Part shown: positions 35,431 to 46,800 of the stretch, piece after piece
How positions within the stretch are numbered: position 1 is the stretch's first letter
Layout of the letters: every line of letters begins with the position of its first letter
Source: Monocercomonoides exilis
Taxonomy: Eukaryota; Preaxostyla; Oxymonadida; Polymastigidae
Length of the DNA: 64,000 nucleotides
Assembly: GCA_001643675.2 (NCBI GenBank)
Contig: LSRY02000036.1
Location: 229,501-293,500 of the forward strand
Direction: 5' to 3'
Position numbers and translations under genes: made by a program
Notes under the pieces: generated by a model
Databases searched by the model: none
Told to the model about the DNA's origin: nothing
Seen by the model: the letters and a program-made list of their open reading frames with translations, nothing else

Positions 35431-35840
35431 ATAAATAGATGAATTTCAAATGGAATATTTCTATTTGAATAAATTCAACTTATTTGAATGAACTGGGCTT
35501 TTCTTAAATGAAGTCATGTTATTTTAAATGGTCGAAGTGACACTTGAATAAAGTGCGATACACTTAAATAAAGTTTTTATGAAAAAGTGGTGAACACTTA
35601 TTATAATATTTTCACGATTTATCTTTCACATCATCAACAAAAAAATTGAAAAATTCTTAAAAAAAATAAGATTTTTCCTTTTTCTTGAACAATATTTGAT
35701 ATATGTTTGAAGAAGATTTTATTTGTCAAAAAGAGCGAGAAATGTTGAAAATTCAAAATTTATTCTTGTTATTCAATTCTATATAAGCTTTTTCACATTT
35801 TTTGATCTCTGTGTAATTAAATATAAAAAACAAAAATTTG
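35431..35840. other. AT-rich spacer
   Basis: Contains three-fold degenerate 'ACTTGAATAAA/ACTTAAATAAAG' words near 35515-35575. Otherwise nothing. Confidence 0.55.
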
Positions 35841-35843
35841 TTT

Positions 35844-38800
35844 CTATTGATGTTCGTGAAGTGATCTACAGCCAACATTGCATGTAATTCTGAAGCGCTC
35901 AGTCGAGTCGACAGGTTGATGCAGCATTAGACTTCTCCACTTTCTCCGTTGACTGAATAAATTACGCATCCATTTATCGTTTTTTTTTCCACAAATTCTC
36001 TCAATATTTTGCTTGACTGCATTCTTCCACGCTTTTCCCCATTGATAGTCTGGCGATTTCCCTGTAGTCAACATTCTATGCCTTCGGATCCTTCTTTATT
36101 GTATCATCAACTATCTATCTCAAATCTTCCGCTTCATTCGAAACCTTCTTCCAACGAGCAATAAACACAATTAATCCAATCAAATGAATCTTAAGAATTA
36201 TCAATGTGATAACAATTGCAATCGATGATTGAGACGGTTTTCTTTCTCTTCTTCCTTCAGCAATTCTTTCATCGTTTTTAATTCAACTTCGCTGCTGTTC
36301 TTCAAAAGAAATTGTGCAGTTGATGCACTGTATTTGAGTTTTTTTACATGAAGCTTACAGCCACTTCAGTATTGTCAGACACCGAAGTTGCGATTGAGGC
36401 TGGATTATTGAATGGATTACAGTTTCATTTTCATAAAGTTCCACTTGCAACAAATATTTCTGAGTTTGTGGAGGGGTTCATTAAATAAATCTTTCTGGAA
36501 AAGCTAGTGCCAGGAAATGAACGAAGAACCAATGAGATCCAGGGGTATTGCAATGTCTTCTTAACAAGATATTACTGAATTCAGCTGTTGAATGAGGAAC
36601 GAGATGCTCTTTCTGAAGCCATTTTTCCAATGTTCTCAAACTGGTGGAAATACACATCGAAGCTCGGAAGAAAGCCATCCCCGACTTTCGAACTTTCAAT
36701 ATTCAGAAGCGCATGGACAGAGCAGGCGATGAAGTTCCTCATGTATGGATAACACACTGCGCTCGGGCTGTTGTTGGTAAATAATCCAAATTTAACGGAA
36801 ATGCTCCAGCCTGACACAGACAGACCTCCTTTCGATGAGTTGGCAATGCTCGTGTATATTACCTTTCATGGGCAATTCTGAAGAAAAACCATCGATCCAC
36901 TCCAACTGCACAACTCTTCTGATCGCTCATCGTTCGCTCTCAACTCAAGCTCGCTTGCTGCTCCATCAAACACACACGAAGCCACGAACGCATCAACAAA
37001 ATCTGTCAATGCATCAATATTCCCTTTTTCAGAGTGCGAAGCAAACTTTTTGTCTGAGCAGTTCTCCAATTCCAGCGACAAAGATGAAGATGAAGCAACC
37101 AAGCAGCACTGGCCAAGCGAATCTCGTGTAATGTTTTGAAATGAAGATTACTTCATATGAAATACTGAATCATTTGACTTCATACTCGCAGAGCATCTTT
37201 CTCCAAGCATCATGTTGGAAATGGCCAAGTAATTCGTCTCGACATTTATTTGTTGGCATTCGACAGAAACAAAAAATTCCCTTGACACATGTGTATCATC
37301 GAATTCCAAATGAATTCATTAATTGTTTGAATGGACTCTTGAACCATCTGAGGAAAGCACAATCATGTTTGATCCACTCTGAGTACCTCTCATCTGAATG
37401 TTCCGAAGCTGGGAGTCATTTCAGTTGTTAAGAATGAGGCCTGATCACAGAACTCTGCAAGTCGATGTGTGCAAAAGCAGCATGGATAGCAATGCCAGAT
37501 CGCTGAACTCTAACAACACAGCAGAATTCACTTCAGAAATATTCAAATCAACAAATGAACAATATTGTCCACCTCTTGCTTCAACACATGAAGAACTGAG
37601 ATGGACACCAGCAAAAGTGCAGTCCGACATCGTCAATCTTCCACAGCTCATTTCAATAATCGAGCTATTCAGTTTAATTTCAGAACCTCCACTCGATGCT
37701 TCTTGAGCAAAGATTGTGTCTGCAATCGACAAGCTTCCATCTGTCAGAAACAACAAACTGCAATGAGAAGAAGAAAAAGCGCTCCTAAACAAAAACGAAA
37801 GAGATTCCATTTTCACTCTCGATGAGCACAAAACGAGACTGCTTTTCTTGCTTCCGATGCTGCTGTTCAGCATTTCATACCCCCTGACTCCTTCCGCATC
37901 CAGCGATTTGACCGTCATACCATGTGTACTTGCTTCGCCAGGCACCAGGGCGTATTCTTCAATGAGCAAATTGCTGTAAACAGAAGGAATGATGTGAGGC
38001 AGCGTGGCATTCAAGAAAATACAAGGCTCGCTCATTTCCCCACACTTCCGGAGATCAGACGCGTTGCTGGTTGATGAAGACACAAATATCGTCTCGCCCT
38101 GATCCACAACCACAAGCATCACCAGATCTTACTCGTCGCCATTGTCTGGTGCTGTGCATCCCAACATCACAAACTCCCGAACAAATGGAGGTCTGAAATC
38201 GAGCTCGAACAGCTCGATTCCAATGTGAGTTTTTTCATTCGCGCATTTCACATATAAGTCTCTTCACACAACTGCTTTGTTTTCCATGAACGTCGTGTTT
38301 TTCAACAGGAAAGGAAGCAGCCCATCGCTTGCAATTGATGAGCAATCCAGTAATATTATGCCTCCTCTTCCAGTTGCAGAGTAGAAACACTCCGAGACAG
38401 CAGAAAAACGGCACTCGAAAAAGCTTTCTTCGCTTCAACTCATAATCATTCCTCCACCACTTTTGCTCTGGTTTCTTCAGCTGCTTTTTATCGACATGTT
38501 TTGCATAGATACGCTAAAAGACTTGCTCCAGATGCAGCTAATGATGGCGATACAGAAGAAGCACTTTGGAGGAGCAAGCAAAACGTGTAGCATTTCGGTT
38601 GTTCTGTTGAACTTTCGCCCTCATTCAATCTTTGTGAATCACCTCGCAATTCTGTCAGCACCAATGCTACCCAATTCTTTTAACCATCAGCTCCCTATCC
38701 CTCATCGAGACATTCGTCAAGTTAACGCTTCTGCCATAAGATGCATAATGTATGTTATCTATGGCTTTGATGAATTTGAATAAGCGGCTCGATAATTTGC

Positions 38801-38945
38801 ATGTTCCAGACAGGCAGGAAATTATACGGGAAGAATTGTCTGCTGAAGAAGCGCAGACAAATAGCAAGAGAAAAGCGGTTGAACTTCGTTCATTATTCAA
38901 TGAAATTTTGAAGACTCGTTTATTTGTTTTTTTTTTCCTTTTCAA
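35844..38945 (-). pseudogene. Beta-helix surface protein with C-terminal membrane helix, multiple frameshifts
   Basis: Minus strand from about 38945 to 35844. The N-terminal part has a hydrophobic start (TAFLLLFVCASSADNSS) and a rung RSVNLTNVSMRDRELM. The longest open part (38122-37445) has VVDQGETIFVSSSTSNASDL, then RKCGEMSEPCIFLNATL and many Cys/Ser/Gly rungs. Further rungs occur in other frames (NCSDKKFASHSEKGNID near 37070; IACSVHALLNIESSKVGDGF near 36700). At about 36230-36120 there is a membrane helix (SSIAIVITLIILKIHLIGLI) followed by ARWKKVSNEAEDLR, and downstream basic/acidic cytoplasmic sequence (DYQWGKAWKNAVKQN...). This is the architecture of oxymonad-type surface beta-helix proteins: signal, ectodomain, single membrane pass and tail, sometimes continuing into a kinase-like domain. 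Many frameshifts and stops make it a pseudogene. Confidence 0.6.
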
Positions 38946-38979
38946 AAAAATTATATCAATAAAAAATATTGGCCGATGA

Positions 38980-39750
38980 TTTTCTCAAGTCTCTTAATGT
39001 TATCGAACTAATCTAATAATAAATGCCAGTTGTTTATGTATGTATTGGTGCAATCCAATTTGTTTTATTTGCTCAATAAAAAAATATATAATTCTTGAAA
39101 TAATTTACGAAATTCTTCTTTTCACCAGTTTCTTTAACCAAGTAAAAAACATGTGGATTACATAATTAGAAGATATAACAATCAACGGATGAAATGTTGA
39201 TATATTTTAAATCGTTTGTTGGTGCAAACAATTTTTTACAGTTTAATAAATATTTGATCCTAATGATCTTTGAAAGAATATTACCTTAACAACAAAAATC
39301 ATTTGGGACAAAATATTTTGCTTTAGATATTTGTTCCATTCTTCTCAAACAAATATTTTTCTCAGATTTTGAATTTTTCCGTAATTATTTGATTTGGGAA
39401 TGAAAGAACAATAATGATTAGGTTGGAGAAAAAGTTTGGAACAAATCTCAGTTTTTTTCTTAAATGAAAGAATTCTGACCTATTTCCAAAATTACTTTAT
39501 TAATTTGCAAATAATTTGTACAGTTAAAACTGGATATAATCACATTGGGTTATGCACGACCTTTTTTGACTATATCCGATTGTGATAATATCCGATGTGA
39601 CTTTACACAGAAAAAAATAAAAATTTATTTTTGAAATAATAAATTTTGTGTCAAATTTTTAATTTTTGAAAATACTTCATTAAAACGCAATTTTCACTTG
39701 CGAAATCAATTTTTTGGATTTTGTTGTGTTATTTAGACTTATTAAAACAT
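38980..39750. other. AT-rich intergenic DNA
   Basis: No gene. A 'GGATATAATCACATTGGG ... TATATCCGATTGTGATAATATCCGATGTGA' cluster of GATATAATC/ATATCCGA words occurs at 39525-39600. Confidence 0.5.
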
Positions 39751-39762
39751 ACAGTTTGTGCA

Positions 39763-40099
39763 AAAAATACCGGACAAGATCGATTTCACAATAACTGCAA
39801 GAGGAATAATTCTGACAATTTTCCTCAAAAAACATTTCATTTATGCAAACTCACTTGACATGCAAGACTTACTAAACTTTATCGTTTGTGCTCAGAAAAA
39901 ATAAATATCGAAATCTCGGAGAATCTTAAAATCCTATTTCTCCGAGATTTAAAAAATAATTTACTCTTAGTACAAATGAAGCAATTTTGAAGGTTTAGCA
40001 TATCAAATGTGTTTATATTCATGATGTATATTTTGAGGAAAATTGTCAGAATTACACATTTTACAGTTATTGTGAAATCGATCTTGTCCGGTATTTTGT
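39763..40099. repeat. Nested foldback: ~70-bp imperfect inverted repeats plus a central 13-bp palindrome
   Basis: AAAATACCGGACAAGATCGA and about 50 following bases (39763-39831) are inverted at 40030-40099, with a short mismatched patch in the middle. At the centre, AAATCTCGGAGAA (39911-39923) pairs perfectly with TTCTCCGAGATTT (39938-39950) around a 14-base loop. The two levels of symmetry share almost the same axis (about 39930). No ORF. It is likely a foldback or MITE. Confidence 0.8.
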
Positions 40100-40497
40100 G
40101 CGATATCTGTACCCGATTTCAATGATGATGATTTTTTCCCCCGGAATATGTGAATTTTTTATTTTCTGACAAATAATGATATTGGAGGTTCAATATATCA
40201 ATTTATTTGTGAATAAAGGTAAAATATGATATTTAAATCTCTTTTCAAAACTCAGTTGGAGACCATTTTTTCACAATAAATTTTTGAAAGATAAACTCCA
40301 TTTAATAAATAAAGAATAATTTGTTTAGCAATTTCAAATGATAAGTTTTCCAAATTTAAATAATTAATGGTGAATGTGATTTTCTGAGTTTATTCACGAT
40401 TAGTTAACCGTTATTATTCTTTTCTTGCATATACCATATTAATAAATAATTTAAACTTAACTTAGCCTAACTTATTTATTATAATAATAATTATAAT

Positions 40498-40524
40498 TTT
40501 TTTTTTTTTTTTTTTTTTTTTTTG
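40498..40524. repeat. Poly-T tract
   Basis: About 25 T residues upstream of the LCAT-like gene, with a second T run at 40554-40566. Confidence 0.9.
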
Positions 40525-40719
40525 AAAGAAAATAAAAAAATGAATACTCGAATTTTTTTTTTTTTTGGTATTATTCCTTAATGCCTAAGTATATTTCAAA
40601 ACTTATCGTATTTGTATTATCGAATGAATTTATTTCTCACAAATTTATAATTTGTTTCATTTTGAAGAATGATAGAATTTCAGATTTTGTTTAAAAATAA
40701 TTATGGCGAAATATCAAAA

Positions 40720-42353
40720 ATGATTGGGCTGCTTTTGTTGTTTAGTGTCCAATGCAGTACATTAAAAAACTTTAAAGCAATAGGAGAAAACATGGTCAAA
40801 ACGTATAGCGAAAGAAATGACCTTGATCCTGTTATTTTATTACCAGGTTTTTCATGCTTTTTTTTGTTGATTTCATTGTGTAATTTCGGACTCAAGGGCT
40901 TGGAGGAAGTAGAATTGAATATCATAAGAACAATGATGCAATTTGGAAGCCACTTTGGCTTGATATTTCCAGGGCTCTTCCAGGAAAATATAAAGAATAT
41001 GTTCGAGAATTAACTGTGATGTACGACTCTAATACTGATACCTTTTCGTCCCAACCTGACATAGTAACAAGGCCTATTGATTTTGGAGGAATAGAAGTTT
41101 GAAAAATTCTTTTTCTTTCCTTTTTCACAAGATTTTTAGGGTGTCGAATATTTGGATAAAAATTTTAAAAATATGTCTGGAATGTACAGTGTTATGATAA
41201 AAGCAATGAAAGAAGTTGGATACGAGGTTGGTAAGAACCTTTTTGGAGCACCAGTTTGCCTTCTATTTCACTTATTTAAATATCACGATTTTCACCATTT
41301 TTCAATAAGTTTGATTTCCGCCTAGCAAACGCTAAACACATAATGCAAAACGGGATGTCAGAGAAATTAAAGCAACTTATTGAGCATGCTGCTTCGTGCA
41401 ACCCAGGAAAGAAGGTGCATCTCGTGGGACATAGCATGGGATGCACTTTTATTCATCAATTTTTGGTGAAATATGTAACTGAAGGGTGGAAAAAACGGTA
41501 CATTGCTTCTTTCATTTCAATAAGTGGTCCGTACGGAGGATCCTTTGAGGCTCTAGCGCATCTGTCATCGCCTCACATGTGGAATGAGGCTCCGATTCCA
41601 GCATCTATTATCCATGAGATGATATCCAGCTGGGCATCGCTTTATTGGATGCTTCCGAACTTTAATGCGTTTCAGGCAGATTCTGTGATTGCCAGCATCC
41701 CCAAAGCGCAGATGACGGTGACGATGGGCAATATGACCTCATTGTGGTCGACAACGAACCGGACAAGCGTGCTGCGTGGTGTGGAAAGCACAATGAAGTA
41801 TGTGAACATGATCGACCCGCCAAACGTGCCAGTGCATGTGTTCTATTCGAAGGGCATCAAAACATTGCGGCAGCTGAAGTTTGAGGGCGATGCGACGAAT
41901 TGGTGGAAGAGCGACTGCAAGGGCATCTACGGAGATGGAGACGACACTGTGCCTATTGAATCTCTGATGAGTGTGTGGATATAACATATACAGCTTTATA
42001 GTTATTATTTGTTATTTGTTATTTGTTATTGGTTATTGGTTATTTATTATTCTTATTATTCACAATGAAAATAACTGATGTCTTGTGCTTAATTGAAATT
42101 TCTCTCGAAAACTTTCAATTTTAATAATTTAATGCTATTAAAATATTTTAACGCAAAACATTTCTTCTTTCTTTCTTTTTCTTTTCTTTTTTTATGTGCT
42201 TTTTAATTTCCTTTTCCAGCTCCGCTGCGATGGAAAGAGATGCAAAGTGATCCAGTTACTTCGATGAGCCTTGATGGGGCGCACCACATAACAATTGTTC
42301 ATAACGGGAAGCTTGTTGACGAGATCGTCAACATCATATCGCGCAACCTATGA
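40720..42353 (+). CDS. LCAT-like phospholipase/acyltransferase (alpha/beta hydrolase)
   Basis: Five exons: 40720-40846, 40897-41096, 41140-41253, 41310-41970 and 42220-42353. Total 1,236 nt, 411 residues, all introns GT-AG and frame-consistent. MIGLLLLFSVQC is a signal peptide; an in-frame ATG at 40669 would add 17 residues and is less likely. Family landmarks: PVILLPGLGGSRIEY (lid/oxyanion region, formed across intron 1), IWKPLWLDISRALPGKYKEY, GYEVGKNLFGAPFDFR (across intron 3), the nucleophile elbow HLVGHSMG (Ser189), YGDGDDTVPIESL (Asp358/359) and DGAHHITIV (His389/390). The complete Ser-Asp-His triad and length match lecithin:cholesterol acyltransferase and lysosomal phospholipase A2 (about 410-440 residues). 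It likely acts on phospholipids in the secretory or lysosomal lumen. Whether it transfers the acyl group to a sterol or other acceptor cannot be told from sequence. Confidence 0.93.
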
Positions 42354-43801
42354 TTTAGTTCAGGGTTGAAACACTCATTGAAATATTTGCTTTTCAACTG
42401 TAAAAATATAAACATAGAGATTTATTGCTTGTTAATTGATTTTTTCATCGAAAGAATCAAGAAATAATTAATTTTTTATTTGTATTTTTATTTAAATACA
42501 CTTTTTTTTTTGCATTCAATTGTTATTCCGGCTTTTATTTCTTTTTCTTTTCAGAACTGTCGATTTCACATTTTCTCGCTCAATAATCACAAAAATAAAT
42601 GTGATGAGTTTTCGGTTCAAACAATCTTGCTGTTAATGTTTTTTTTCTCCATTTGTATTTTTTCAAAAGCCTTTCAACAGACATGTGAAAGAAACCAACA
42701 GAAACGTTTGCCATTTAACAAAAAAATAAAATTTGAATTAGTTTTCAAAGAAAAAATATCAAAATAAAAATAAAAATAAAAATAAAAAAGATGAAGCTGA
42801 CTCAATGAGATGCTTCAGTAAGATGGAAGCATTACAATAAATATTACAGCAAAAGAAAAAGTTCAAAATAATGATGTCTCAACAAAAGGGAGATATTACA
42901 ATCAACAGAAACGAAATAAAAAATAATCTAAAATTCTTTAAAAAATTTAAAATTTCAAATAAATATCTTTTAAAAGAAGATTAAGTGAGTGGTTAAAAAA
43001 AAGAAAAAAAAATATTTTTTTTAAAATTATTATTAGCCTTTTTATTTTAGTTTGTATTTTGAAAAAAGTCAGCATAACATTTCAACGAAACAGAAATACA
43101 ACAGTAGAAATACAACACGAACAAAAATAAACTGCTCAGAAAGCACATTAATCAATAAAAAAAGAAAGAAAACGGTGATTACAAACTAAAAATAAAAAGT
43201 GAAGATAAAAATTGCATTATGTAAAACAAACAAATTGATAAGATTTAACAAGGCACGAAGCAACTGAGCTCAATTAGAACTACGAAAAATAATAAATAAA
43301 TAAATAAATAAAAAACAACCTTCCTTTTTAACATTTTTTTTGAAGTTACTCAAAAAATAACTAAAAAATACTTAAATAAAATTTAAATTAAGAAAAAAAA
43401 AAATAAAAATGAAGCAGCCCATCAAGCGCACATATGATAATGAAGTTATTAATTAGAGTCTAATTTCTTTTTAAAAAAACAGGAAATATTACAATCACAT
43501 TCACAAAAGCAATCATCATCATCATCATCATTGTGTCTAAGTAATTGCATCATCTTTACAATAGCAGTGAAAATAAAAAGTTGATAAGTATTATCACTAT
43601 CATTTTGAACAGAAATGTTCTTAGAAGTTATATATCACAATAGAAACAAAGGCAGTTGGCAAATACTTACAAGCAAGCTTTTTCATTTATTCATTCACCT
43701 ATTCATTCACTCACTCGTTCATTTTTTCATTCACTTTTTCATTCACTTTTTCATTTGCGCTTTATCACGACAATAAGCAGTTCCTTTGCAACTCAACATT
43801 C
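42354..43801. other. AT-rich 3' intergenic region between convergent genes
   Basis: Includes (AAATA)n near 42760-42788, AAATAAAT runs near 43290-43310 and CATT-type repeats at 43680-43760 (ATTCATTCACTCACTCGTTC). No gene. The frame at 42480-42767 is a chance ORF. Confidence 0.6.
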
Positions 43802-46800
43802 TCATGCATGATGTGATTTTGAAGAAGAATATGAAGTTGATGACGATGACGATGTGGATGAAGAGGAGGAGGAAGAAGCAGAAGAAGAGGAAGAAGATGG
43901 TTGAGTTGGTGAGCAAATGTGCTGTTGATGGGTGCTTTCTGTGTGGTGGTGTGTGTGGCGGTGGTGGCGTGCTGGTTGCAGATGTGCAGACGAAGTGGTT
44001 GTTAGCAGAGTATGTGGTGGTTGCTGGCTCTGCTGGCTCTGCGGGCTTTGATGGATTTGATGGGTTTGTTGACTTTGTTGATTTTGTAAACTTTGATGAC
44101 TTTGTTGGTCTTGTTGTTGACTTGGTGAATTCTGTTTGTTTTGTTGAACTTGCACACTTTGTTGCTTTTGTTGCATTGTTTGGTGCAACGGCAGCTCATC
44201 TGTCGATGCAACATCTTGACAATGCTTCAAACAATGTGCACTTTGTGTGTTGTGCAAGTCTTGTACGTTTTGGGGGTTATGAAAGCTGTGTGTGTAACTT
44301 GAACCATGTGAATCATGCAAGTTATGCGAATTATGAGAATCACGCGAAGTTAACGAGATCTGTGAGTTCTGAGAGTTATGTGAGTTATGTGACTTCTGCT
44401 GAATTGCACCCTGGCTGACACTGATGCTAACACTGGCACTAGCACTGGCACTGTTGCTCTGTTGTGTGCTTTGTGTATTGTGAGTACTATGTGCGTTGTC
44501 ATGTCTCCTGCGACAATGGCGATGTCTGTGGTGATGCTGATGCTGAGACTGAGGCTGAGACTGATTCTGATGCAGGCTGCTGATCTCAGACATCTCCTGC
44601 TTGACAAGCTCTGACGATGCTCTGTCTGTTCCCGTTGACATCCGCTCGAAGATCGTCTTCAGCTCCACAGATTGCGTCACCAGTCTGTCAGATCTGACAA
44701 CAGTGTAATTGGAAGGAGAAATGGAGGTGCTGCTTGACTTGTGTCTTGAGGTGTGTGCAGATGCCTTCGCTGCCTTGGACTTCAATGCCTTTGATGCTCT
44801 TGTTGTTCCTTTTGTTCCTCCTTTTTCTCCTCCTTTTCCTTCTCTTCTTTCCACATCACTATCACCATCTGACACTCCTGCTGTTTTTGAAGAGGCCTCG
44901 CTCGAAAAGTGCTCAGCTGTTGTTTTCCTCCGCTGGCTCCTATGTTTGCGGATGCTGCTTGTCCTCATTACAACAGATTTGAATGCAGGTGATCCATCTG
45001 ACCTCACTAATTCTGCTGATCGATTGCTGTGTATCTTTCCATCTTTTGCTCTCTTTATTTCATCTGCATTTGACTCATCATTATCATCATTATCATCGCC
45101 ATCTGCTGCTGCTGTTCCTGATGCAGAAGCAGCTATTGAATGTCTCTTGTTCTGCGGTGATTCAGACATCTTGCGGTGCACATGATGACGATGATGATAA
45201 TGATGCGAATGATGCGATCTTGATGAAACAGGTTGGATATCATAATTGTATGCATCCGTTTCTGCTGTCGATGCATTCTTCAATCCTTCTTTGTTCTTCC
45301 TTTGCGACTGAGAGTTCGAGTGCGAATGATGACAGGAGCTCAAGCTATTGCTGTGTTCGTGCACGTGTGTGTGCATGTGAGTGTGAGTGTGATTGTGGCT
45401 GTGGTTGTGCGTGTGGTGCCTGTGGATGTGGTGTCTGCGTGTGCACTGTGCAGAATGCATTTGAGACTGCGATTGAGATTGAGACTGAGATTGTTGCTGC
45501 TTGCTGCTCGACCTCTTCGAAGCACGAGACAAATGCGGTGCAGCTGTTGAAGGGCGCATCAAACGCATTTTGGGCTGCTGGCTACTTAGATGAACAGATC
45601 CATGCATTTGATTGCTATGACCCATTCCTCGAAACTCTGACAAATGCTCCTCCTTCAGAGGGAGTGTTATTGAGCGGGAAAGCGATGAAAGAGGCCGAAT
45701 TGAAGCCCCTTCGTAGCCATCTCCATCTCCATCACCGTGGAAGGTGTGAGCACGCATCAGTCTATCAACACTGGCCACCGAAAGCTCTGGCGAAACAACC
45801 GGATAAAACCCAGGCATCTCGCTGCGATCGATGGGAGTGCACAACACAGAGTGCATCTGGTCACATTCATGATTGTAGTTGCAGTCACTGCAGTTCTGCA
45901 GATCGATCAGAGGAGAATGATGATGCTGCTGTTGCTGCCCACGCTTTTCGGTGTGTGCTCGGCGCAGAGTGGGTTCAGGTGTGGAAGAAGGAGAAGGAGA
46001 AGGAGGGGCCATGCCGCTCATCTTCCACTCGATTTGAGAGGAAGAAGAGAGTGTACGCATCAGCTGGGAATCTGCATCAGTCAAGTTGTGGTGGCAGAAG
46101 CAGCACGAGGAAGCAGGATTAGAAGCACAAGAGGAGGATGAGGAGGAGGAAGAAGAAGAAGAAGAAGAGGAGGAGCAAGCAGGCACTGAAGTAGATGCTG
46201 GAGAAGACATCGCCTGGCACTCAGCAGCATCCTCAATGGATGCCACAGACGAGCTTGGGATGGATGGATCGCTGGCTGAACGCTTAACTGGGTGTGACGG
46301 CTGCAGCCCAGTGCAATTGCAACTGCTGCGACCACAGCTGCAGCTGGAAGTTGCGCACTGCCCGAGAAAAGAAGGAGGGGTCATCATCTGCTGCATCTGT
46401 TCGTTATCATCATCGCTGCTGCTGTTCATCAGAAACACAGAATAAGGTGTGGGCTGCATCTGCCCAGTGCTTGTGGGAAGAGAAGGAGAGTCAATGGCAT
46501 ATGAAGAAGAAGAAGAAGAAGCAGATGAGGATGAGGAGGATGATGATGATGAAGACGAAGATGGAGCAATACCAATGGGAGACTGCATTGCAGATAAAAG
46601 TATCGGCATCTGCATCTGCATTTGCATTTGCTTTTTCATTGACATTGACATTGGAATGGAATCATTCTCTGCTTTAGTGCTTTGTGCAGATGGCTCCTGT
46701 GCAGACAGCGGGCTTTTGACAGACGAGAAGAGAGAGGCATTCTGGTTGACGAGTGGAGAGCGAGGAGAGATGAGGGGGGAGGAGTTGTTCTGTTGGAGCA

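Noticed and set aside
42480-42767. 95-codon plus-strand ORF downstream of the LCAT-like gene
   Set aside because: AT-driven hydrophobic/Lys composition, no start context, no domain; likely the 3' flank.
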